12,896 nucleotides of DNA from DASRPD01 sp035646535 (GCA_035646535.1 DASRPD010000031.1:1-12896); one strand, 5' to 3'. Positions 1-6,459 are shown, counted from the stretch's first letter. Notes: generated by a model from the sequence alone, not told the origin. Made by a program: numbers and translations.

Positions 1-16
1 TGCTTGCAGTCACGGC

Positions 17-745
17 ATGAGTGACGGTCCGTTCTCGGGCCGCACCGTGCTCGTCACCGGAGCGGCCGGGGGCGGCATCGGCGAGGCAACCGCGCGCCGT
101 TTCGCGAGCGAAGGCGCCGACGTCATCGTGACCGACGTGCATGAGAGGCGGTGTCGGGAGGTCGCGTCGTCGATCGGGGCCCGAGCGATCACGCTCGACG
201 CCGGGTCGCGTACGGCGATCGATGCGGCAATCGGCGAGGCAGGACCGGTCGACGTGCTCGTGAACAACGCCGCGGTGAACGTGCTCGGTTCCGTCGTCGA
301 CTACGACCCCGACGACTGGGACCGGGTGATGGCGGTCGACCTCCATGGTTGCTGGTATCTCGCGCGGCGGGTGCTGCCGGGCATGATCGATCGCCGACAC
401 GGGTCGATCGTCAACGTGTCGTCGGTTGCCGGGATGATCAACGCGGGCCGCGAGGGCCCGTACGCGGCCGCGAAGGCCGGGCTCCACTCGCTGACCCGCA
501 CGATCGCGGGCGAAGCGGGCCCGTTCGGTGTTCGCTGCAACGCCGTGGCGGTCGGGATCGTGCGAACGCGCTTCGTCGAGAAGAACGCCGCCGCGCTCGC
601 GCCCGAGGCGGAGCGAACCCCACTCCGCCGGTTTGGAGCGCCGGACGAGATCGCCGCGGTGATCGCCTGGCTCGCCGGCGAGGAATCGAGCTTCGTGACG
701 GGCGCCATCATCAACGCGAGCGGCGGCTGGTACATGGATCGATGA
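17..745 (+). CDS. Short-chain dehydrogenase/reductase (SDR), classical type
   Basis: This 242-residue protein is a cytosolic NAD(P)(H)-dependent oxidoreductase of the classical SDR family; the substrate cannot be read from sequence. The Rossmann nucleotide loop TGAAGGGIG is at residues 14-22, and Asp40 at the end of beta-2 favours NAD(H) over NADP(H). An NNAA variant of the NNAG motif is at 83-86. The catalytic Ser136 lies in NVSS, with Tyr149 and Lys153 in YAAAK. Where the catalytic Asn of the tetrad is usually found, the sequence reads MAVDLHG, so Asp108 replaces it. The length is typical for the family. The ATG at 17 puts the usual number of residues before the glycine loop, but no clear Shine-Dalgarno site precedes it and the frame stays open to the window edge. 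The stop overlaps the next start as ATGA, so it is probably co-translated with the acyl-CoA synthetase. Likely role (inferred): a hydroxyacyl-CoA or alcohol dehydrogenase step in carboxylic-acid catabolism. Confidence 0.9.
   Translation: MSDGPFSGRTVLVTGAAGGGIGEATARRFASEGADVIVTDVHERRCREVASSIGARAITLDAGSRTAIDAAIGEAGPVDVLVNNAAVNVLGSVVDYDPDDWDRVMAVDLHGCWYLARRVLPGMIDRRHGSIVNVSSVAGMINAGREGPYAAAKAGLHSLTRTIAGEAGPFGVRCNAVAVGIVRTRFVEKNAAALAPEAERTPLRRFGAPDEIAAVIAWLAGEESSFVTGAIINASGGWYMDR
742..745 (+). promoter_or_regulatory. ATGA stop/start overlap (translational coupling)
   Basis: The TGA stop of the SDR (743-745) and the ATG start of the acyl-CoA synthetase (742-744) overlap by one base in the arrangement ATGA. 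This is a common sign of termination-reinitiation coupling, and it fixes the start of the second gene. Confidence 0.8.
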
Positions 746-2289
746 GACTCGACGATCACGGACTCGTCGTGCGCACGGACGGGCCGACCATCCCCGGTGG
801 CCCGCAGCACTGTGGCGCGGTGCTCGACCGAGCTCGCGCCGACGCCCCCGAAGCCGAAGCACTCGTCGGCCGGTCGGGTCGCTGCACCTATGCGGAGCTG
901 GACGCGATGGCCGGGCGGGCGGTGGGTGCTCTCGGCGCGCTCGGTGTCCGACCTGGAGATCGCGTCGCCTGCACGATGACGAACGACACCGACATCGTGA
1001 TCGCATTCCTGGGCGCGATGCGCGTCGGCGCGATCTGGGTGGGGATCAACACCGCGCTTGCTCCTGCGGAGCAGGACTACTTGGTGCGCGATTGCGATGC
1101 GCGCGTGCACCTGGGCCGAACCGTGCCGCTCATCGAGTGGCGCGACCGATGCGCGGTTTCAGAGGTGACACCAGTCTCGGTCGAGATCGCGTCCCATTCG
1201 CCCGCAGCGATCGCGTACACGAGCGGCACCACCGGATTCCCGAAAGGGGCCGTCCACAGCCATCACAATCTGCTGCTTGTCGGCGCGGCGACCCGCCTCG
1301 TCGGGACCTATGACCCGACCTTCCGCCACGGTGTCTGCCTGCCCCTGACGATCCTCAACCTGATGGTCCTCGGGCCGCTCACGACCTTTCAGCTCGGTGG
1401 GTGCGTGGTGACGATGGACCGCACTGATCCGGTCGGAATGGCCGAGTCCATCGGGCGCGAGCGAATCGCGACGTTCTCGGCCGTTCCCGCGATAATGCAC
1501 GACCTGCTGACGCATCCCGATGTGCGCGCCGACCAGCTCGTTTCGCTGGTGCGACCCGGCGTCGGCGGTGCTGACCTCCCGGAGGCGTTCCGGACGATGT
1601 ACCGGGAGCGCTTCGGCACCGAGGTGACTATCGGCTACGGGCTCACCGAGGCGCCGACCGCCGTCACGATGACCGACCCGCAGGCGCCTCCGATCCCCGG
1701 CGAGGCCGGCTGCGCGCTCCCCCAGATCGAGATCGTGATCGTGGACGACGACGACGTTCCGTTGGCACCCGGTGAGGTCGGGGAAGTGTGTGTGACTGCG
1801 GCCTCGATCGGAGAGCTCGCACGCGTGTACACACCGATGCTCGGATATTGGCACCAGCCCGATGCCACCCGGGCCGCGCTGCGCGGTGGGATCTTGCACA
1901 CCGCCGACTTGGGCTTCCTCGACACCGACGGCCATCTGTTCATCAAGGATCGCCGTGGCGACGTCATCCTGCGCGGCGGCGCCAACGTCTACCCGGCCGA
2001 GGTCGAACGAGTCCTGCACGCTGACCCTCGGGTCGCGGAGTGCGCGGTCGTGGGCTATCCCGACGAGCGCCTCGGTGAGCGCGTCGCCGCGTTCGTTCGC
2101 GTGTCGTCACCGGTGACACCCGAGGAGCTCGCGGTCCACTGCGCGACCGAGCTCGCTCGCTACAAGGTCCCCGATCGCTACGAGCTCGTCGACGAGCTCC
2201 CACGTACTCCGATGGGCAAGATCCGCAAGCGGGAGCTGGCCGAGCGTCTGCGCGGAGCACGGCACCGCCCCGCGTCTCGACCCGGCTGA
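742..2289 (+). CDS. AMP-forming acyl-CoA synthetase (class I AMP-binding enzyme)
   Basis: This 515-residue enzyme of the ANL superfamily activates a carboxylic acid with ATP to an acyl-adenylate and then a CoA thioester. The motifs appear in order: the ATP phosphate loop YTSGTTGFPKGA (159-170), YGLTEAP (299-305), HTADLG (386-391, where the usual TGD reads TAD), RRGDVILRGGANVYPAEVE at the interdomain hinge (404-422), and a C-terminal PRTPMGK with the catalytic Lys493. The length is within the family range, although the stretch between the N-terminal region and the P-loop is rather short. I chose the ATG at 742 because it overlaps the SDR stop (ATGA) and gives a normal N-terminus; the frame is open further upstream inside the SDR gene but encodes nothing recognisable. 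Coupling to the SDR suggests both act on the same substrate or its product. Chain-length or aromatic preference cannot be read reliably. Confidence 0.93.
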   Translation: MRLDDHGLVVRTDGPTIPGGPQHCGAVLDRARADAPEAEALVGRSGRCTYAELDAMAGRAVGALGALGVRPGDRVACTMTNDTDIVIAFLGAMRVGAIWVGINTALAPAEQDYLVRDCDARVHLGRTVPLIEWRDRCAVSEVTPVSVEIASHSPAAIAYTSGTTGFPKGAVHSHHNLLLVGAATRLVGTYDPTFRHGVCLPLTILNLMVLGPLTTFQLGGCVVTMDRTDPVGMAESIGRERIATFSAVPAIMHDLLTHPDVRADQLVSLVRPGVGGADLPEAFRTMYRERFGTEVTIGYGLTEAPTAVTMTDPQAPPIPGEAGCALPQIEIVIVDDDDVPLAPGEVGEVCVTAASIGELARVYTPMLGYWHQPDATRAALRGGILHTADLGFLDTDGHLFIKDRRGDVILRGGANVYPAEVERVLHADPRVAECAVVGYPDERLGERVAAFVRVSSPVTPEELAVHCATELARYKVPDRYELVDELPRTPMGKIRKRELAERLRGARHRPASRPG

Positions 2290-2343
2290 CGGAGCTTCTT
2301 CGGCGCCCGAGTCGTGGATCTGACCCGGTGGGGGCCGAGCCAG

Positions 2344-2362
2344 CGTGACCTGACCCGTCACG
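2344..2362. terminator. Hairpin between convergent genes (candidate terminator)
   Basis: The perfect 6-bp arms CGTGAC (2344-2349) and GTCACG (2357-2362) are separated by a 7-nt loop. The hairpin lies between the convergent acyl-CoA synthetase and ABM-like genes, 55 bp after one stop and 15 bp from the other. No U-tract follows on either strand, so an actinobacterial-type, U-less terminator is only a possibility. Confidence 0.4.
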
Positions 2363-2376
2363 ACACGTCGGGGAAG

Positions 2377-2661
2377 CTAGAGGACGTCGAGGTTCGCGTA
2401 CGTGGTGTCGCCGTCGACGAGTCCCTGCAACTTCTCGGACCATGCCGCGGTCTCGGGCCGTTCGTTGTTGCGCTGTGCTTCCTCATACGACGAGAACTCG
2501 ACTTCGATGACACAGACACCGGGTCGATCGCGATCAGCCAGCAGTCGCTGCGACTGATACCCGGGAGCGACACCACGCTGGTCTGCATCCCATTGCGCCA
2601 TCAACGCCTTGACGGCATCGCGGTCACTGGTCTTGATCGCCAGAGTCTGGACGAAGGCCAT
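2377..2661 (-). CDS. Small dimeric alpha/beta-barrel (ABM/DABB-like) protein
   Basis: This 94-residue protein resembles the small stand-alone ferredoxin-like domains of the antibiotic-biosynthesis-monooxygenase (ABM)/dimeric alpha-beta barrel superfamily. It opens with a beta strand (FVQTLAIK, 3-10), followed by a helix with DRDAVKALMAQWDAD (13-27). A GYQSQRLLADRD strand (34-45), a hydrophobic VCVIEVEFSS strand (49-58) and a helix (EEAQRNNERPE, 60-70) come next. Such proteins act as dimers, some as cofactor-free monooxygenases; many have no known role. The ATG at 2661 is preferred to an upstream in-frame ATG at 2703, because an AGGAG site lies 7 nt before it and a TATGAT -10 box overlaps the longer start. 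No catalytic residue can be named. It is divergent from the SQR-like gene, which could mean shared control, but a functional link is not shown. Confidence 0.7.
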   Translation of the reverse strand: MAFVQTLAIKTSDRDAVKALMAQWDADQRGVAPGYQSQRLLADRDRPGVCVIEVEFSSYEEAQRNNERPETAAWSEKLQGLVDGDTTYANLDVL

Positions 2662-2668
2662 GATCGTG

Positions 2669-2673
2669 CTCCT
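2669..2673 (-). promoter_or_regulatory. Shine-Dalgarno site of the ABM-like gene
   Basis: AGGAG on the minus strand lies 7 nt upstream of the ATG at 2661 and decides this start over the in-frame ATG at 2703. Confidence 0.75.
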
Positions 2674-2698
2674 GACTAACGGTGGTCTGAGTCGTGAA

Positions 2699-2704
2699 AT
2701 CATA
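2699..2704 (-). promoter_or_regulatory. Candidate -10 box (TATGAT) for the ABM-like gene
   Basis: TATGAT on the minus strand matches the sigma-70-type TATAAT in five of six positions and would place the transcript start about 30 nt upstream of the ATG at 2661. No good -35 box is seen 16-18 nt further upstream, which is common in actinobacterial promoters. Confidence 0.45.
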
Positions 2705-2833
2705 CCGTGGTCATCCCGCCGACCGAAACGCTAGGTGCCGCCACTCGCCGCGAGGCCGGGGACCTTCGGCCCTGGTGAGGTGGTCGTTCCGCCGAGAGGC
2801 TGAATAGGGATTCGTGCGCCACCGAGCCGAGAC

Positions 2834-2840
2834 AAGGGGG
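2834..2840 (+). promoter_or_regulatory. Shine-Dalgarno site of the SQR-like gene
   Basis: AAGGGGG lies 6 nt before the ATG at 2847. It selects this start over the in-frame GTG at 2814, which would add eleven residues in front of the Rossmann strand. Confidence 0.7.
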
Positions 2841-2846
2841 TCGACC

Positions 2847-4055
2847 ATGGACATCCTGGTTCTCGGAGGATCCTTCGGCGGGATGACTGCCGCCTACGAG
2901 CTTCGGCGGCAGCTGCAGCCCGGCGACGCGCGGATCGTCGTCATCGCCAAGGACCCTCGCTTCACGTTCATTCCATCGTTGCCGTGGGTGGCGATGGGTT
3001 GGCGGAAGATGGATGCCATCTCCTTCGAGCTCGACAGGCCCCTCGCGCGCAAGGAGATCGAGTTCGTCGCCGCCACCGTCGAGAAGATCGACCCGGACCG
3101 GCGCACGGTCTCTGCCGGCGGACACGAGTACGGCTACGACCGCCTGGTGATCGCCACCGGCCATCGCAGCGCCAACGAGGCCGTGCCCGGCCTCGGCCCC
3201 TTCGACGGCCCGGGCCACTCGCTGATGTCGCCACCCGAGGCCGAGGAGGCGCGCACCGCGCTCGAGGGCCTCCTCGCCGACCGCGGGCCGGTGGTCATCG
3301 GCTGCGCTCCCGGAGCCAGCTGCATCGGCCCGGCCTACGAGTTCGCCTTCGAGCTCGATCACCTCCTGCGACGGCGGCGGCTCCGCCACGAGGTGCCGAT
3401 CGTGTTCGTCACCCCCGAGCCGCAGCTGGGCCACTTCGGTATCGCCGGGGTCGGCAAGGCCCGCCAGTTCCTCGAGGGAGCGTTCGAGGAACGCGACATT
3501 CGCTACCTCACCTCCGCGGCGGTCTCGAAGATCACCGACTCGTCGGTCGAGCTGGGCGACGGCCAGTCGTTCGAGTCGAGGTACTCGATGATCATCCCGC
3601 CGCTGGCGGGCGTGCGCGCGGTCGCGGACACCCCCGGCCTCTCCAACCCCAAAGGCTTCGTGCCGGTCGACGACCACTACCGCCACGGACAGTTCCCCGA
3701 GGTGTACGCCGCGGGGGTGGCCGTGGCGATGGCTCCGGTGGAGGACACGCCCGTACCGGTGAACTTCCCGAAGACCGGCCACATGACCGAGCAGATGGCA
3801 ACCATCGCCGCGCACAACCTGGTAGCCGACGTCCGCGGGACCGAGCCGTCCTCGCACCCACTCGGCACCGAGTGCATCCTCGACATGGGCGACCGGGGGG
3901 TGCACATCAAGGTCGACCCCGTCCGACCTCCTCGCAACGAGATCCCCACCGTGACCGATGGCCGGCGCTGGCTTTGGGCCAAGCGGGCCTTCGAGCGCTT
4001 CTACCTGGCCAGGGCCAAGCGCGGCCGGACCGGCACCCGCGGCTGGGGCTGGTGA
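2847..4055 (+). CDS. Sulfide:quinone oxidoreductase-like FAD flavoprotein
   Basis: This 402-residue flavoprotein of the two-dinucleotide-binding-domain family matches the pattern of Acidithiobacillus-type sulfide:quinone oxidoreductase, which oxidises sulfide at the inner membrane face and reduces quinone. The N-terminal FAD loop is VLGGSFGGMTAAYEL (5-19), with a second ATGHRS motif at 104-109. GCAPGASCIGPAYEF (152-166) carries Cys159, aligned from memory with Cys160 of the A. ferrooxidans enzyme. LGHFGIAGVG (194-203), IIPPLAGV (249-256) and PVNFPKTGHMTEQM (304-317) are family signatures. TECILDMGDRG (341-351) carries Cys343, equivalent to Cys356. The third SQR cysteine (Cys128) is replaced in HSLMSPPEAE (124-133). 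The protein stops soon after the FERFYLARAKRG stretch (382-393), without the usual longer membrane-binding tail. Polysulfide chemistry may therefore differ, or the substrate may be another thiol. It stands alone, divergent from the ABM-like gene. Confidence 0.85.
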   Translation: MDILVLGGSFGGMTAAYELRRQLQPGDARIVVIAKDPRFTFIPSLPWVAMGWRKMDAISFELDRPLARKEIEFVAATVEKIDPDRRTVSAGGHEYGYDRLVIATGHRSANEAVPGLGPFDGPGHSLMSPPEAEEARTALEGLLADRGPVVIGCAPGASCIGPAYEFAFELDHLLRRRRLRHEVPIVFVTPEPQLGHFGIAGVGKARQFLEGAFEERDIRYLTSAAVSKITDSSVELGDGQSFESRYSMIIPPLAGVRAVADTPGLSNPKGFVPVDDHYRHGQFPEVYAAGVAVAMAPVEDTPVPVNFPKTGHMTEQMATIAAHNLVADVRGTEPSSHPLGTECILDMGDRGVHIKVDPVRPPRNEIPTVTDGRRWLWAKRAFERFYLARAKRGRTGTRGWGW

Positions 4056-4081
4056 CCGCGGGCCGCACTGAGGAAGACACG

Positions 4082-4097
4082 GTTGCGTGAGGGCAAC
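4082..4097. terminator. Weak hairpin in the SQR/kinase convergent gap
   Basis: GTTGC (4082-4086) and GCAAC (4093-4097) can pair around a 6-nt loop, 26 bp after the SQR-like stop and before the convergent kinase stop. An alternative stem, GCGTG (4085-4089) with CACGC (4101-4105), overlaps it. No U-tract is present, so a terminator role is tentative. Confidence 0.25.
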
Positions 4098-4145
4098 GGA
4101 CACGCGACGTCCCGCCAGCTCAAGGCAACGGTGCCCACGCGAGCT

Positions 4146-5246
4146 TCACGAACAGAGGGCCGCAGCCTTGTTCATCAGCTGGAGCACGACAGGACCGAAG
4201 GCCTCGATCTTGGGGTTGTCGAGCGCTCCGCCGGCGTAGCGTGAGTACTGGCCCTCGAGCACGATCGCGAGCTTGAAGCAGGCGAGCACCTCGTAGAAGT
4301 CGATGTCGCTCGTGGAGCGCCCGCTCACCGACTCGTAGTGCGCGAGCAGCTCCGAACGCGTCGGCATGCCTTCCATCGGCACGTAGCCCGAGCTCGAAGA
4401 GTCTTCGTCGTCTCGGGGCCAGCCCTGGAACACCCAGCCGAGGTCGAGCAGCGGATCACCCACCGTCGTCATCTCCCAGTCGACGATCGCGGCCAGGCGC
4501 GCCGGCGCGCCGTGCTTGAACATCACGTTCGCGAACTGGTAGTCGCCGTGGATGATCCCGGGCTCGTACGTTGACGGGATGTTCGAACGCAACCAGTCCG
4601 CGACGATCTCGACGCCGGGGAGATCGCGGGTCTTCAACTTCTCGTAGTGCGACATCCAGCGGTCGGCCTGACGCTCGAGGAACCCTTCGGGCTTGCCGAA
4701 CCCCGCGAGACCCTTGGCCTCCCAGTCGACCCGCGCCAGGCGAGCGATCCCGTCGACGAGTTGCAGGCCGAGCCCGTGACGCGCCGCGAGGTCGCTCTCG
4801 AACGGTTCGGGCCAGGTGGACCCCATGCCCATCGGCGACCAACCGTCGATGTGGGCCATCAGATAGAAGCACGCGCCGATCACCGACGGGTCGTCGCAAC
4901 CCGCGTAGGCCTCCGGGTGCGGCACATCGGTGCCGTTGAGCGCCTCCAGCACGCGGAACTCGCGCATCATCGTCTCGTTGCGCCCCTCGGGCACCTTGCG
5001 CGGCGGTCGCCGCAGCGCGCAGACGAAGTCGCCCCGGCTGATCTTGAAGATCTCGTTCGAAGAGCCGCCACTGATGAAGATCGCCTCGAGCGCCTCACCG
5101 GCACCGGGGAGGCCCTGGGCGTCCATCCACCTCCCCAGCGCATCCGCGTCGACGAGCCCCGCGGTGCGGGCCGACTCGTCGACGTTCCCCCATGCGGGCA
5201 TCGCCGGCGCTGTCTCGGCCGACCCGGTCTCTTCGGTCCTGCTCAC
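4146..5246 (-). CDS. Phosphotransferase-family kinase (APH fold, ACAD10/ACAD11/LvaA-like)
   Basis: This 366-residue protein has the aminoglycoside-phosphotransferase kinase fold, in the subgroup represented by the N-terminal kinase domains of ACAD10/ACAD11 and by bacterial LvaA, which phosphorylate 4-hydroxyacyl-CoAs. It is not expected to be an antibiotic-resistance enzyme. Key motifs are the ATP-binding strand with CALRRPP (76-82), the catalytic loop HGDYQFANV (233-241) with Asp235 as base, and the metal-binding DWEMTTVGDPLLDLG (256-270) with Asp256. I chose the GTG at 5246 because a GAGGTGG site sits 7 nt upstream; a GTG at 5300 would add 18 basic, low-complexity residues without support. 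In actinobacteria this kinase often neighbours an acyl-CoA dehydrogenase, but none is visible here. It is convergent with the SQR-like gene and divergent from the VOC gene. The 4-hydroxyacyl-CoA substrate is inferred from the family. Confidence 0.85.
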   Translation of the reverse strand: MSRTEETGSAETAPAMPAWGNVDESARTAGLVDADALGRWMDAQGLPGAGEALEAIFISGGSSNEIFKISRGDFVCALRRPPRKVPEGRNETMMREFRVLEALNGTDVPHPEAYAGCDDPSVIGACFYLMAHIDGWSPMGMGSTWPEPFESDLAARHGLGLQLVDGIARLARVDWEAKGLAGFGKPEGFLERQADRWMSHYEKLKTRDLPGVEIVADWLRSNIPSTYEPGIIHGDYQFANVMFKHGAPARLAAIVDWEMTTVGDPLLDLGWVFQGWPRDDEDSSSSGYVPMEGMPTRSELLAHYESVSGRSTSDIDFYEVLACFKLAIVLEGQYSRYAGGALDNPKIEAFGPVVLQLMNKAAALCS

Positions 5247-5253
5247 TGCTGTG

Positions 5254-5260
5254 CCACCTC
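5254..5260 (-). promoter_or_regulatory. Shine-Dalgarno site of the phosphotransferase gene
   Basis: GAGGTGG on the minus strand lies 7 nt upstream of the GTG at 5246 and decides that start over the GTG at 5300. Confidence 0.7.
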
Positions 5261-5396
5261 GTGCTCGACGGTCCGCGAATCTCTCACACGCGGCGGCCAC
5301 GCGTCGCCGCCCGTGGACCGAGCTCGGATTCTTGGGGCTCTGACCTGCACGGTGCTCAGGGGCGGCGCGAGAGGCAGCATTGCTCGTCGTGAGGAG

Positions 5397-5425
5397 TTGT
5401 CGAACCGCGCTCTGATAGGTAGAAC
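5397..5425 (+). promoter_or_regulatory. Possible promoter for the VOC gene
   Basis: TTGTCG (5397-5402) and TAGAAC (5420-5425) are 17 bp apart and each matches its sigma-70-type consensus in four of six positions. They lie about 40 bp upstream of the GTG at 5467, in the 220-bp divergent gap between the kinase and VOC genes. The match is modest, and nothing else in the gap stands out. Confidence 0.3.
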
Positions 5426-5452
5426 GTCGTCGGGGAATCCACCCCCATCACC

Positions 5453-5458
5453 GAGGAG
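5453..5458 (+). promoter_or_regulatory. Shine-Dalgarno site of the VOC gene
   Basis: GAGGAG lies 8 nt upstream of the GTG at 5467 and supports a GTG start for the VOC-fold protein. Confidence 0.75.
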
Positions 5459-5466
5459 AACGCACC

Positions 5467-5895
5467 GTGCCGCAGATACTCGGCCAGTTCTGCATCAACG
5501 TCACCGACCTCGAGCGGTCCATCGCGTTCTGGGAAGACGTCATCGGCATCCCGGTGCAAAGCCGCACCGAGATCCCCGGCGTTCTCGAGGCGGTGCTCCA
5601 AGCTCCCGAGGGCGGCTCGCGCATGCAGCTCGCGCAGTGGCTCGACCGAGACGGCCCCATCGACATGGGGAGCGCGATGTGGAAGCTCTACGTGAACACC
5701 GACGACTGCCAAGCCGTCTACACCCGCGCCCTCGCCGCCGGATGCACATCGATCTCGGCCCCCGAACGACTCGACCGCTGGCCTGTCACCGTCGCGTTCG
5801 TCGAGGACCTCGACGGCTATCTCCTCGAATTGATCGAGTACCACGAAGGCACACGCGAGGGCGTCCCCGACCCCAAGGCATCGACACGCGCGTGA
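5467..5895 (+). CDS. VOC (glyoxalase/dioxygenase-fold) protein
   Basis: This 142-residue single-module protein has the vicinal-oxygen-chelate fold. The signatures are VTDLERSIAFWEDVIGI (12-28) for the first beta-alpha unit and VAFVEDLDGYLLELIEY (109-125) for the last strands, which closely match glyoxalase I. Aligned by eye with E. coli glyoxalase I, the four metal-ligand positions (His5, Glu56, His74, Glu122) read Gln7, Gln54, Lys73 and Glu121. Only the last ligand is kept. A lysine in place of His74 argues against a normal Ni/Zn site, so methylglyoxal detoxification is unlikely; a binding protein or an enzyme with another mechanism is possible. The GTG start at 5467 is backed by GAGGAG 8 nt upstream. 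It is followed 62 bp later by a small lipoprotein gene on the same strand, so the two may share a transcript. Confidence 0.85.
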   Translation: MPQILGQFCINVTDLERSIAFWEDVIGIPVQSRTEIPGVLEAVLQAPEGGSRMQLAQWLDRDGPIDMGSAMWKLYVNTDDCQAVYTRALAAGCTSISAPERLDRWPVTVAFVEDLDGYLLELIEYHEGTREGVPDPKASTRA

Positions 5896-5957
5896 TCCGC
5901 AGCCAGGCTGGAACCGGCTCCGGCCATCCGGGTACGGGCTCGGGGCCGAGGGGGATC

Positions 5958-6404
5958 ATGGAACCGCAACGAGTTGCGCGCAATCGCCTGCAGAGACGGA
6001 CCGGGAGAGCAGTCGTGGCGACGGCGTTGGTGACCGCAGCGGCAATGGCGCTCGTCGCCTGCAGCACTGACAACACGATCCCAGCAAGCAACAACTCGCC
6101 CTACTGCGACCTCGTCCTCGGCCTTGAGCGTGACGCTTCGAAAGCCTACGCGGACCTCCGAGAAGACCCGAACACCACCGCGGAGGACTACGCGGCGGCG
6201 GACGAGGCGTTCACAAAGAAGCACCAGGACGACTTCGATGCGATCGAAGCTGCGGCACCCAAGGAGATCCAAGACGACGTCGCGACATTCGTGGCCGCAG
6301 AGCGCGCCGCCGAAGGTAACACCGCCAGTGCGGAGAACGCCGAAGTCCAGGAAGCCCGGAAGCGGATCGAGGCGTTCGAGGAGGAGCACTGCATCCTCGA
6401 ATGA
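5958..6404 (+). CDS. Small lipoprotein of unknown function
   Basis: This 148-residue exported protein has a basic N-terminus (RVARNRLQRRTGR, 5-17), a hydrophobic stretch (18-33) and a lipobox LVAC, so Cys35 should be lipidated and the protein anchored on the outer face of the membrane. The mature part begins with a short Ser/Asn/Thr linker. It is otherwise acidic and Ala/Glu/Asp-rich and should be mostly alpha-helical, with regions such as DASKAYADLREDP and EVQEARKRIEAFEEEH. Two further cysteines, Cys50 (PYCDLV) and Cys145 (HCILE), could form a disulfide that ties the ends of a helical bundle. The ATG at 5958 is chosen because GAGGGGG lies just upstream and it starts a proper signal peptide; the frame is open much further upstream but in non-coding-like sequence. 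I do not recognise the family. It follows the VOC gene on the same strand. Confidence 0.75.
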   Translation: MEPQRVARNRLQRRTGRAVVATALVTAAAMALVACSTDNTIPASNNSPYCDLVLGLERDASKAYADLREDPNTTAEDYAAADEAFTKKHQDDFDAIEAAAPKEIQDDVATFVAAERAAEGNTASAENAEVQEARKRIEAFEEEHCILE

Positions 6405-6459
6405 CGTGGTCGGGGTTTCCCGGGATCTGTCACCGGGGCATCGGGCTCGGTCTGAAGAC

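Noticed and set aside
151..741. N-terminal extension of the acyl-CoA synthetase frame through the SDR gene
   Set aside because: It is a shadow frame, rich in Arg and Gly with no family similarity; the ATGA overlap at 742 gives a normal synthetase N-terminus.
2984..4090. Long plus-strand open frame overlapping the SQR-like gene in another frame
   Set aside because: It is an Arg/Pro/Gly-rich shadow frame without domains, fully overlapped by the SQR-like coding frame.
2700..4103. 467-codon open frame on the minus strand opposite the SQR-like gene
   Set aside because: It is antisense to a gene with clear family motifs; the translation is low-complexity and His/Arg/Gly-rich, as expected for shadow frames in GC-rich DNA.
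4146..5246. Aminoglycoside resistance gene
   Set aside because: The fold is shared, but the LRRPP and DWEMTTVGDPLLDLG patterns belong to the ACAD10/11/LvaA-like metabolic kinases.
4647..5957. Long open frame leading into the lipoprotein
   Set aside because: It runs antisense to the kinase and out of frame through the VOC gene; only the part from 5958 has a Shine-Dalgarno site and a signal peptide.
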